A DNA stretch of 64,000 nt from Chromobacterium haemolyticum (lineage in GTDB: Bacteria; Pseudomonadota; Gammaproteobacteria; Burkholderiales; Chromobacteriaceae). Within the stretch, counting starts at the first letter, position 1; every line of letters begins with the position of its first letter. The DNA is taken from NCBI RefSeq assembly GCF_002081825.1, contig NZ_MUKU01000026.1, forward strand, positions 1 through 64,000, in the 5' to 3' direction. The notes beneath the pieces were generated by a model that worked only from the letters and a program-made list of their open reading frames with translations, made no database searches and was not told where the DNA came from. The position numbers and the translations under genes were made by a program. Of this stretch, positions 55,327-63,216 are shown piece by piece.

Positions 55327-57567
55327 ATGTTGAGTCAGAAACGGTCGGCCTCCCCCATATCAACTACACGCCGACTCGCGCCGCAATCCGCCTTCCCGCT
55401 GAACAAACTTCTCTCCGCCACCCGCCTGGCCCTGTTGGTGGGCTTTGGCGGCATCGCCTTGGCTCCGACCGCGCTGGCGCAAGGCACGGACGCCGCGCCG
55501 GCCAAGGCCCAGGCCGGCAACAACGCGCCGGAACGGCTGGCGCCGGTGGTGGTGCAAGGCCGCCGCGTCTACGCCGGCGGCCAGCTGGCCACCGATAGCC
55601 GGGTGGGCGTGCTGGGCAATCTGGACGTGATGGACACGCCGTTCAGCACCATCAGCTACACCGAGGACTATGTCGAAAACCAGCAAGCGCGGGATATTGG
55701 CACATTGATCGGCGCCGCAGACGCCTCGGTCTATGTGGCTAGCAAACGATCCGTCAAAGAAACATTCAATATCCGCGGCTTCCCCACCTCCGCCAACGAT
55801 ATGACCTTCAACGGCCTGATCGGCATGGCGCCGAATCAACGCAGCTCCACTGAAATGGCGGCGCGGGTGGAAGTGCTCAAGGGGCCGTCCACCCTGCTCA
55901 ACGGCATGCCGCCGGACGGCAGCCTGGGCGGCAGCGTCAACATCGTGCCCAAGCGCGCGGGCAACACGCCGCTGACTTCCATCACCGCGACTTATGAATC
56001 CGATAATATGCCCGGCATGCACGTGGATGTGGGCCGGCGCTTTGGCGACAAGCAGCAATGGGGCGTGCGCTTCAACGGCGTTTACCGCAACGGCGACACC
56101 GCGGTGGACAAGCAGAAGCAGGACATGGGCCTGGCCTCGCTGGGCCTGGACTGGCGCGGAGAGCGCGCCCGCGTCTCGCTGGACCTTTACAAGCAGCGGG
56201 AGAGGCTGGACGGTATCAACTACTTCGGCATCTCCTCCATCGCCTCAAGAGTGACACAGCTGCCCACGCCCAAGACTGGCGATTATCAGCTGGCGCCGGA
56301 TTGGGCCGCCAGCATTAACAACACCCAGATGGCCATGCTGCGCGGCGAATACGAACTGAGCGATGCGCTCACCCTGTTTGGCGCATGGGGACAGCGGGAC
56401 GTGGATTTCGACGCCCAGATCACCAGAAATGAATTGCTGAATAACGCCGGCGACATCAACATGAATGCCTTCCGCTTAATCAGCGATGGGACGCAGAAAT
56501 CCGGCGAGGCCGGTGTGCGTGGTCATTTCGACACCGGCAAGATTCAACATAAATGGTCCTTGGTGGCCACGCGCTATACCTCGCAGTGGAACTACCAGAA
56601 TGGCAGAGGGCCCTCCTTCACCACCAATTACTATGCGCCGTCCTTCGGACCCAAGCCGGCGTTCCGGTATATGGGCAGCAGCGTTGAGGACAAGCTGGAC
56701 GGCATCGCCCTGGTGGACACCCTCTCCTTCATGGACGGCAAGGTGCAGTGGACGGTGGGCACGCGGCGTCAGAATGTGCAGAGCAGCAACTACGACGCCG
56801 CCGGCGCGCAAACCTCCAACTATGACCAAAGCCGCTGGTCCCCGGCCACCGCCTTGCTGGTCAAGCTCTCGGACCAGCTCTCGGTTTACGGCAACTACAT
56901 TCAGGGCCTGAACAAAGGCGACACCGCGCCCACTGCGGCCAAGAACGCCGGCGAAAGCCTGCAGCCGTATCAGACCGAGCAGTACGAGCTGGGCGCCAAG
57001 CTGGATTGGGGCGGCATTACCCATAGCCTGAGCCTGTTCCAGATCGCCCGGCCCAGCGCTTACACCAGCCCGGACAGCAATGTCTTTGGCGTGTACGGCG
57101 AGCAGCGCAACCGAGGTTTGGAGTGGAGCTTCTGGGGCGAGGCCAGCCGCGGCCTGCGCCTGATGGGCGGCGCGTCCTACACCAAGGCCGAACTGACCAA
57201 GGCGCTGGACCCGACGCACCTGGGCAAGCAGGCCACCGGCGTGCCCAAGGTGATGGCCAAGTTGGGCGTGGAATACGATATCGCCGCTTTGCCGGGCCTG
57301 ACCGCCACCGGCAACGCCCAGTACGTGGGCGAGCGCTTTGTCCGCGACAACAACCAGCTGTCCTTGCCGTCCTACACCCTGTTTGACCTGGGCGCGCGCT
57401 ACACCACCAAGCTGGCAGCCAAGGAGCTCACACTGCGCGCGACGGTGCAGAACGTCGCCAATCGCGCTTACTGGACGGGGTCATGGAACGGCGGCGACGG
57501 CAGCGGCTTGTCCGGCGGCCTGGGCGCGCCGCGGACCTTGCTGCTGTCTGGCACCGTGTCGTTCTGA
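55327..57567 (+). CDS. TonB-dependent siderophore receptor (FatA/BauA-like)
   Basis: 746 residues. A long signal peptide ends near 'LAPTALAQG'. A TonB-box-like 'LAPVVVQG' is followed by the plug domain ('SVKETFNIRGFPTSANDMTFNGLIGMAPNQRSSTEMAARVEVLKGPSTLLNGMPPDGSLGGSVNIVPKRA' pattern). A 22-strand barrel completes it, ending in 'LLLSGTVSF' with the terminal Phe expected by the BAM complex. There is no N-terminal STN signalling domain. AGAAAGGA precedes the ATG. It is separated from the transport operon by 131 nt and its own Fur box, and is presumably the outer-membrane entry for the siderophore made here. Confidence 0.93.
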   Translation: MLSQKRSASPISTTRRLAPQSAFPLNKLLSATRLALLVGFGGIALAPTALAQGTDAAPAKAQAGNNAPERLAPVVVQGRRVYAGGQLATDSRVGVLGNLDVMDTPFSTISYTEDYVENQQARDIGTLIGAADASVYVASKRSVKETFNIRGFPTSANDMTFNGLIGMAPNQRSSTEMAARVEVLKGPSTLLNGMPPDGSLGGSVNIVPKRAGNTPLTSITATYESDNMPGMHVDVGRRFGDKQQWGVRFNGVYRNGDTAVDKQKQDMGLASLGLDWRGERARVSLDLYKQRERLDGINYFGISSIASRVTQLPTPKTGDYQLAPDWAASINNTQMAMLRGEYELSDALTLFGAWGQRDVDFDAQITRNELLNNAGDINMNAFRLISDGTQKSGEAGVRGHFDTGKIQHKWSLVATRYTSQWNYQNGRGPSFTTNYYAPSFGPKPAFRYMGSSVEDKLDGIALVDTLSFMDGKVQWTVGTRRQNVQSSNYDAAGAQTSNYDQSRWSPATALLVKLSDQLSVYGNYIQGLNKGDTAPTAAKNAGESLQPYQTEQYELGAKLDWGGITHSLSLFQIARPSAYTSPDSNVFGVYGEQRNRGLEWSFWGEASRGLRLMGGASYTKAELTKALDPTHLGKQATGVPKVMAKLGVEYDIAALPGLTATGNAQYVGERFVRDNNQLSLPSYTLFDLGARYTTKLAAKELTLRATVQNVANRAYWTGSWNGGDGSGLSGGLGAPRTLLLSGTVSF

Positions 57568-57712
57568 GAACCTGTTCATAGTCTGCTGCGCTTCGGCGAT
57601 ACGGCGTTGAAAACCACTTCGAAATGCTCATGTACCGTATGTACATTCCGCTTTCTCAGTGGTTTTCGCCTGGTCTCGCCCTTGCTCGCGAGACTTTGAA
57701 CAAGCTCTGAGA
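57566..57712 (+). repeat. Structured dispersed repeat, copy 1
   Basis: About 147 bp matching the reverse complement of 58851-58996. The inner arms GAAAACCACT and AGTGGTTTTC can pair; the other copy keeps the pairing through a compensatory change. The repeat begins at the stop codon of the receptor gene. Confidence 0.7.
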
Positions 57713-57759
57713 ACGTAAGAACGTAAATAGGATCTTAAAGGCCGGCATCGCATCCACTC

Positions 57760-57787
57760 AACGCCGCGGTTTTGACCGCGGCGTTTT
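57760..57787. terminator. Terminator between convergent receptor and fimbrial genes
   Basis: The stem AACGCCGCGGT / ACCGCGGCGTT has the loop TTTG and is followed by a short T-run on the plus strand. It lies 37 nt beyond the end of the fimbrial tip gene, so it may serve both directions. Confidence 0.75.
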
Positions 57788-57823
57788 CACGTCATGCCAC
57801 GGCCTGGTCGCGTCGTCGTAGGC

Positions 57824-58816
57824 TTAATCAAAGCTCAGCTCCACCGTGGCGGCGGCATTGACCTCGCCGGGCTGGATGGGGGCGCCGTTAACGGCGTAGC
57901 GCACCACCATGGGCAGCGCGTGTTGTTGCCTGGCCGCCAGGCTGGTGAACTCGGTGCCCAGTACATACGCGCCGGTTTCGCCCTGGCGCTGCAGCTCCAG
58001 CCCAATGCCTTGGGCGTTGTTTCGCCCGCCGGCGATGCTCAGCAGCGTGCTGGTGGTCCCGAGCGGGTTGGCGTCGCTCATCTTGGCGTTGATGCTGGTG
58101 CCGGGCGCGCAGTCCAGATCGATCTGGAAGCGGGTGTCCCCTGTGCGGCCGGTGCCGACGAAGTCGCTGGTGCTGACGTCGGGCAGGGGGATGGTTTGGC
58201 CGGCATTTTTGAACGAGCAGCCTATCACCCTGATGGCGGGCTGATTGAAGGCGTAGGTGTAGAGCGGCTGTCCGTGATCGCCGCCTTTCTTGTTCTTGTA
58301 GTTGACGGTATAGCTTTCCGGATTGAGCCGACCAGATGTCACCGGGCCTGTTGTGACCAGCTCGATAGTATCGGTAATGGTGACGGTATCGTTCAAGGGC
58401 ATGCCGCGTAGATTGGTGCCGCCATTGTTCAGACTGGTGGTGCTGAAGGTCTGAGATTTTCCGGAGTGGGTATTGCTGTTTATCCAGCGAATGCCGATGC
58501 CGGAAGTTTGGGTTTTTCTGACGCCGCTAAGCGATGAGCTGCCGTTGTCGGTGTTGCCATAGGACAAAAAGGCGTACCAGCTGAGTTGGCGACCTGCGTT
58601 TTTTTTGTCGCATTTGATCGTGGTTTTCAGCTCCTGTTTGGCGATCAGGTGTCCGTCGGACGCCATGTATGGAATCACCAAGGGATCGGGAAGCGCTGGA
58701 GTGATGGTTGATGAAATCACTGCACAATCGGCATGGCTTGGGCGGCTGCAACTTCCCAGCGTTAATAGCAAGACGAGGCAGGCCAGCAGCGGGCGGCGGG
58801 TAGGCGACGTGTGCAT
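57824..58816 (-). CDS. Fimbrial tip-like (adhesin) subunit of the chaperone-usher operon
   Basis: 330 residues from the ATG preceded by AAAAGGAT. A signal peptide ('LLACLVLLLTLGSC' followed by 'SRPSHA') ends either at a lipobox-like LGSC or at SHA before 'DCAVISSTI'. Two domains follow. The first ~190 residues have their own Cys pair and could be a receptor-binding domain. The C-terminal pilin domain runs from 'IGCSFKNAGQTIPLPDVSTSDFVGTG' to 'VNAAATVELSFD', the donor-strand-type ending of fimbrial subunits. It is the last gene of the operon, 176 nt after the usher, across a dispersed repeat. This is the usual place for an adhesin. Confidence 0.82.
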   Translation of the reverse strand: MHTSPTRRPLLACLVLLLTLGSCSRPSHADCAVISSTITPALPDPLVIPYMASDGHLIAKQELKTTIKCDKKNAGRQLSWYAFLSYGNTDNGSSSLSGVRKTQTSGIGIRWINSNTHSGKSQTFSTTSLNNGGTNLRGMPLNDTVTITDTIELVTTGPVTSGRLNPESYTVNYKNKKGGDHGQPLYTYAFNQPAIRVIGCSFKNAGQTIPLPDVSTSDFVGTGRTGDTRFQIDLDCAPGTSINAKMSDANPLGTTSTLLSIAGGRNNAQGIGLELQRQGETGAYVLGTEFTSLAARQQHALPMVVRYAVNGAPIQPGEVNAAATVELSFD

Positions 58817-58850
58817 TTGGGTATCCTTTTCTTTGATTAAACGCGGCGCG

Positions 58851-58996
58851 TAGAACCTATTTACGATCTTGCGAGCTAGAGCGAGACAAGGCGAAAACCG
58901 CTGAGAAAGCGGAATGTACGCGTGGTACATGAGCATTTCGAAGCAGTTTTCAACGCCGTATCGCCGACGCGCAGCAGATCGTAAACAGGGTCTTAG
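58851..58996 (-). repeat. Structured dispersed repeat, copy 2 (inverted)
   Basis: Inverted partner of 57566-57712. Its end contains the usher stop codon. Read on the minus strand the arms GAAAACTGCT / AGCGGTTTTC pair with one G-T wobble, keeping the stem of copy 1 by an A-T to G-C exchange. Confidence 0.7.
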
Positions 58997-61404
58997 AGGC
59001 AGGGCAGCTCCAGCCGCTGGTAATGACGCCCCGGCTTGGCGGGCGGCAGCTTATAGCGGGCGGTGCAGCCGCCGTCGCTCCATTTCACGGCCAGCAGGCC
59101 TTGCGGCTGTGTGAGCAAGAGCAGCGTCCGGCCTTGCGGGTCCACGATGCCCAGCGGCTGGCCGGCGACGTTTTCTACGCTGGCGCCAAACGGCACCACG
59201 CCGCCGTCGCGGCGACGCAGACTGAATTGAACGCGGCGGCCGCTGCGCGCCTTGAACACGGCCTTTACCACCGCGCCGCGGCGCGGCACTACTTGCTTGA
59301 CGCTGTCTTCCAGTTCCAGCGCCGCGCCCAGTTTGCGGCTGTCCAGGCTCAGGCTGTTGGCGCGGTAAGGCTGGGCGTCGGCGCGCACGGTGTAGCCGTT
59401 GCCGCTCAAGCCGGCGGCGCCGTCCACTTGCAGCAGGGCGAAGGTGTCGCCGACGGCGCGGCTGAGGTTGACGCCGCCGGCGTGGACGACGACGGCGCCG
59501 CTGGCGCCCAGGCTGGCGGATTGATGGTGGCGCGCTGTGCTGTAAGCGGCGCTCAACTGCGCGACATCGCCCTGATGGACGCCGCTGGCGCTCAGGCTGG
59601 CGTCGCCCTGGCTGTCGCGGCTCACGGAGACGGTATAGCTGTCGGCCTCGCCCAATTGGCCACTGAGGCTGGTGTGCAGCGCGTTGCGGCCAAGCTGGGC
59701 GCTGAGCTGCGGGGCGCGCCTCCCGGTGTCCAGCGGCAGGCTGAAGCCCAGCATGATCTGGCTGGAGCCTTGGCCGCGGCCGTCGCGGCTCCGGCTGAGG
59801 CTGAGGTGGTAGTGAAACTGTTTCCAGCGATGGCTGTAGGCCAGGTTGAAGCTGTGGCTGGCGCCGGGCCGGCCCCAATAGTTCTGGCGGCCGAGGCTGA
59901 GATAAAGGCTGCCGCGGCGGCCCTCCCGGCCCAGGGTTTGTTGGGCGCTTAGGTCTATCCGGGCGCGAGCGCGGTGTTGGTTGGCGCGCTGGGCCAGGTC
60001 CGCCGCGTGGTCGTTGAAGCTGCGGTAGCCGGCGGTGGAGTAGCGGTAAGCCGCCAGGGTGAACTGGGTCTGGGTGCTGGGCAGGGCCTTGTGGTACAGC
60101 AGACGCAGGCTTTGTCCCTGGCTGCGCGGGCCTTGGGCGCGGCTGAGGGATTGGCTCAGGTCCAGCGACAGCGCGCCCAGCGGCGTGTTGGCGCCCAAGC
60201 CCAGGTTGACGGCCTGGAAGCGCGGCGAGAGCTGGAAGCCGGCGGCCACCGTGCTGTCGTCGCTGAGGCCGTAAACCAGCGCGCCGGCGGCCAGCCCGGG
60301 GCGGGCCGCTTCGCCGCCTTGGTACTGACCCAGCGCGGCGTGGTATTTCCAGCGGCCTCGGGCCTGCATCAGCGGCAGGCTGGAGAAGCTTTGATGGCTG
60401 ATGCGGCGGCTGCCGTCGGCTTCGGTCACTGTGATCTCCAGTTCGCCGTTGGAGCCTGAAGGGGCGATGTCGGTGAATTCGAACGGGCCGGGAGGCACGT
60501 CGGCGCGGCGCAGCACATAGCCGTTCTGACGCACTTCCACCGTGGCCTGGCTCTGTGCCTGGCCGCGGACCACCGGCCGGTAGCCGCGCTCGCTGTCCGG
60601 CAGCATGGCGTTGTCCTGGCTCAGTTGCGCGCCGCGAATGCGCACGCTGTCGAACAAGACGGTGTCGGTGTATTGCTCGCCCAGCGTCAGTTGGCTGCGC
60701 AGCGCGGTGATGTCGCGTTGCAGCAGGGTGCGGTTGCTGCGTATCTCTGCGGCTTGGCCCGTATTCCAACTGAGGGTGGCGTCGTTTCGCAGCCGCCAGT
60801 CGCCCAGATTGAGCCCGTTTTGCAGGCCGAGATAAAACTGGCGGCTGGCGCGGCCGTCCTGGCCACGGCTGTATTGGCTACTCAATTGATAATTGGCGTA
60901 AGCGGCGTTGACGCCGGCGTCCCACAGCGCCGGGTCGACATAGCCGTCCGCGCGGCGCAGCAGATGGGCTTGGGGCACGCTCAGTTCAAGTTGCAGCCGG
61001 GTGGAGTCGTAGCGGACTTGCGCGTGCTCCAGGCGCCGGGGCAGATCCACGCAGGCCTCGTCGCCGGCACGGGACGCTGGCAGTTTGACGGCCAGCTTAC
61101 GCAGCAGCGCGGCGTCCAGGCAGGGGCGGACTTTGCCGTCCGGCTCCTGGCGGAACAGGATGTCGCGGCGGTCCGCCAGTTGATGGTTGAGCAGGATGTC
61201 CACGCGATAGCTGCCGGGCAGGACGTTGTTGCCAGCGTTCAGCACCGCTTTGAGATCCGCCGCTTGCCCGTCCAGTTTCAGAAAGCGGGTGTTGAAGGCA
61301 GGCACGTCCGCCGCTTGCGTCTGCGCGCAGGCGATCAGCCAGCAGGCGCAGGCCAGACGGCGTGCCGCGCCGCGGGCAGGGGGCGTAAGCGGTAGGGTTC
61401 TCAT
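58993..61404 (-). CDS. Fimbrial outer-membrane usher protein
   Basis: 803 residues of the FimD/PapC family, which secretes and assembles pilus subunits. After a signal peptide ('LACACWLIACAQTQA'), the N-terminal chaperone-binding domain contains 'FNTRFLKLDGQAADLKAVLNAGNNVLPGSYRVDILLN'. The barrel and plug region has 'GYRPVVRGQAQSQATVEVRQNGYVLRRADVPPGPFEFTDI'. The C-terminal domains end 'YQRLELPCL' with a terminal Cys. It lies 23 nt after the chaperone gene. Confidence 0.94.
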   Translation of the reverse strand: MRTLPLTPPARGAARRLACACWLIACAQTQAADVPAFNTRFLKLDGQAADLKAVLNAGNNVLPGSYRVDILLNHQLADRRDILFRQEPDGKVRPCLDAALLRKLAVKLPASRAGDEACVDLPRRLEHAQVRYDSTRLQLELSVPQAHLLRRADGYVDPALWDAGVNAAYANYQLSSQYSRGQDGRASRQFYLGLQNGLNLGDWRLRNDATLSWNTGQAAEIRSNRTLLQRDITALRSQLTLGEQYTDTVLFDSVRIRGAQLSQDNAMLPDSERGYRPVVRGQAQSQATVEVRQNGYVLRRADVPPGPFEFTDIAPSGSNGELEITVTEADGSRRISHQSFSSLPLMQARGRWKYHAALGQYQGGEAARPGLAAGALVYGLSDDSTVAAGFQLSPRFQAVNLGLGANTPLGALSLDLSQSLSRAQGPRSQGQSLRLLYHKALPSTQTQFTLAAYRYSTAGYRSFNDHAADLAQRANQHRARARIDLSAQQTLGREGRRGSLYLSLGRQNYWGRPGASHSFNLAYSHRWKQFHYHLSLSRSRDGRGQGSSQIMLGFSLPLDTGRRAPQLSAQLGRNALHTSLSGQLGEADSYTVSVSRDSQGDASLSASGVHQGDVAQLSAAYSTARHHQSASLGASGAVVVHAGGVNLSRAVGDTFALLQVDGAAGLSGNGYTVRADAQPYRANSLSLDSRKLGAALELEDSVKQVVPRRGAVVKAVFKARSGRRVQFSLRRRDGGVVPFGASVENVAGQPLGIVDPQGRTLLLLTQPQGLLAVKWSDGGCTARYKLPPAKPGRHYQRLELPCL

Positions 61405-61427
61405 CGGGTTGCGGACCGGCGGCCGGA

Positions 61428-62159
61428 TCAGGGTTCCAGCCGCTGCGGCTGGACGGACGCCGAGCCGTGCAGCCGGGCTTCAAAAGCCTGGCTGGCGCCA
61501 AAATCGTTGATGATCTGGTAGCGCAAGCGCGCGTCGTCGGCGGTGTCGGCGGGCAGCGACCATTGTCCGCCGGTGTCGGGAGCCAGCATCCGGGCGCGGC
61601 TGATTTCCTTGGATTTTCCGCCGGAGAGCAGGGTCAGGCCGGTCACGGTCACGTGGTAGCGGCTGGGGTTGTCCGCTTGCAGCCAGCTATTGCCGCGCTC
61701 GCGCCGCAGCCGCCAACGCAGGCGCTCCGGCGCTTGCAGCGCATCGCCGTCCAGGCCAGGCGGGCGGTAGAACACCTTGACGCGCTGGCGCACCGCCAAT
61801 TGCAGCACATTGCCTTTCCCGGCGGCCTGCGGGATTTCCTGCACATTGAGCCAGAAGGCGGTTTCTTGTTGATCGGACGCGCCGGCGCCGGCGTAGAGGA
61901 TGCGCAGCAATTGCTCCTGTCCGGCCGGCAGCCGCGTTAGCGGCGGAGTGATGGCGAAGGGCAGTTCGGCCTTGTCGCCGTCCAGCGCTTCCAGCCAGGA
62001 TTGCACCAAGATGTCCGCGCCGTGGTTGCGCACGGTGACGGAGGCTTCCGGATGCGCACCGTCAAAAATGACGCGTGTGCCGTTGAGGCTGATGCCGGCG
62101 TTAGCGTGGGACATGGCGAGCCAGGCCGCCAAGCCGGCGGCTTGCAGCAGGGTTTTCAT
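61428..62159 (-). CDS. Periplasmic fimbrial chaperone (PapD-like)
   Basis: 243 residues. The signal peptide ends at 'SHANA' before 'GISLNGTRVIFDG'. The two Ig-like domains show the chaperone signatures 'AFWLNVQEIPQAAGKGNVLQLAVRQRVKVFYRP' and the early 'EASVTVRNHG'. It donates a strand to subunits and delivers them to the usher. It is 63 nt after the major subunit gene, the normal order for this fimbria class. Confidence 0.94.
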   Translation of the reverse strand: MKTLLQAAGLAAWLAMSHANAGISLNGTRVIFDGAHPEASVTVRNHGADILVQSWLEALDGDKAELPFAITPPLTRLPAGQEQLLRILYAGAGASDQQETAFWLNVQEIPQAAGKGNVLQLAVRQRVKVFYRPPGLDGDALQAPERLRWRLRRERGNSWLQADNPSRYHVTVTGLTLLSGGKSKEISRARMLAPDTGGQWSLPADTADDARLRYQIINDFGASQAFEARLHGSASVQPQRLEP

Positions 62160-62222
62160 GATGGGGCCCTGAAAATAGACAACGGCGGGAAGCCCGCCGC
62201 TGTGGGTGGAAGCGAGGAGGGC

Positions 62223-62792
62223 TTAGTCGTAGCTCAGTTCGAAGGGGAGGTCGGCTTGTACGGGGCCGGCGGACATCGGGGTAGCTGTCGAGTCCTTAAC
62301 GTAAGCGGCATCAAACGTTATGGTTTCGCTTGCTTTTGGAGAGGATTTGTCCAGCAGCTTTTCAGACAAGAGGTTATAGCTTGTTCCCGTACCTTGTTTA
62401 TATAGTGCGATGCCAACGCCAGCCGCCGCCGAGCCGCCGGCGGTGTTCTTCAGAATGAAGTTTTGGCCTGTGACCGTGTTGGTGCTGTCTAGAGCCTTGA
62501 GGGACACGGTCAAATTTTTAGCGCCCGTGCAGGTAATGGTTATTGAGTGCGTTTTGGGAGCACTGGGTGTGCTCGCCAAGGCTTGCACCTTGTCCATGGA
62601 GATCTCGTCCAGAGTCACGTTGATATCGGGAATCGCCATCGCCGCACTGCCGTTTACCGAGCAACTGGGCGCAGTGACTCTGCCAGTGAACTTGATGGTG
62701 CCGGTTCGGGTGACGGCGGCGGCTTGAGACGCCAGCGGAAGCGCTGCGGCGAAGACGGCCGCCAGGGTGAGGAGGGCGTGCTTTTGTTTCAT
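62223..62792 (-). CDS. Major fimbrial subunit
   Basis: 189 residues from the ATG that starts a proper signal peptide ('MKQKHALLTLAAVFAAALPLASQAAA'-like core). The mature pilin begins around 'VTRTGTIKFTGRVTAPSCSV' and has the two Cys of the family (in 'APSCSV' and 'ITCTG'). It ends 'VQADLPFELSYD', the conserved penultimate aromatic motif of chaperone-usher pilins. As first gene of the operon and with the best pilin match, it is probably the shaft subunit. Confidence 0.93.
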   Translation of the reverse strand: MKQKHALLTLAAVFAAALPLASQAAAVTRTGTIKFTGRVTAPSCSVNGSAAMAIPDINVTLDEISMDKVQALASTPSAPKTHSITITCTGAKNLTVSLKALDSTNTVTGQNFILKNTAGGSAAAGVGIALYKQGTGTSYNLLSEKLLDKSSPKASETITFDAAYVKDSTATPMSAGPVQADLPFELSYD

Positions 62793-63216
62793 TGTGGTCT
62801 CCAATGGTTGCGGCGCGCAGGTGCTTGGCCTGGGCCTTGAGTGGAGACGGCATGATAAAAACACATTCAATTCAGGTCTTTAGCGTGGTTTTGAACGCCT
62901 CTTACCTTTTCTTACCAAGTCATAACTTTCCTTGTTTTGACTTTTTAATGCCGGCAAACAAGGTTTAAGCCGCTTTAGTTGATTGATAAGAGTTTAAACC
63001 TGTCCTTTTGGCCAGTTTTGTGAAAATGGCAATTTTCTTGGATTGCCCGCTAAGTGCCGGTTATCTAAAATGTTTTGGCTCAAATTTTGTCATCTCCACC
63101 CTCATTACGCCTCACGGCCCCCATCCGCAGACCAGGTCGAAGCCCGTCGCCATGGGGGCTTTGCATAAGGCCGGTTTGGGGGTGTTTTGATTTTGGATAG
63201 TTCGAAGGACCGCCCC
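62793..63216. other. AT-rich control region between the fimbrial operon and vgrG
   Basis: About 420 nt without a gene. The centre (62870-63100) is AT-rich with A and T tracts such as TTTTGACTTTTTAATG at 62935, the kind of region where fimbrial promoters and H-NS-type silencing occur. I cannot point to a single best promoter. Confidence 0.45.

Noticed and set aside
57591-58936. Short 'MY..YMSISK.FSTPYRR' reading frames at both structured repeats
   Set aside because: They recur only because the repeat recurs; no ribosome binding sites and they break at repeat ends.
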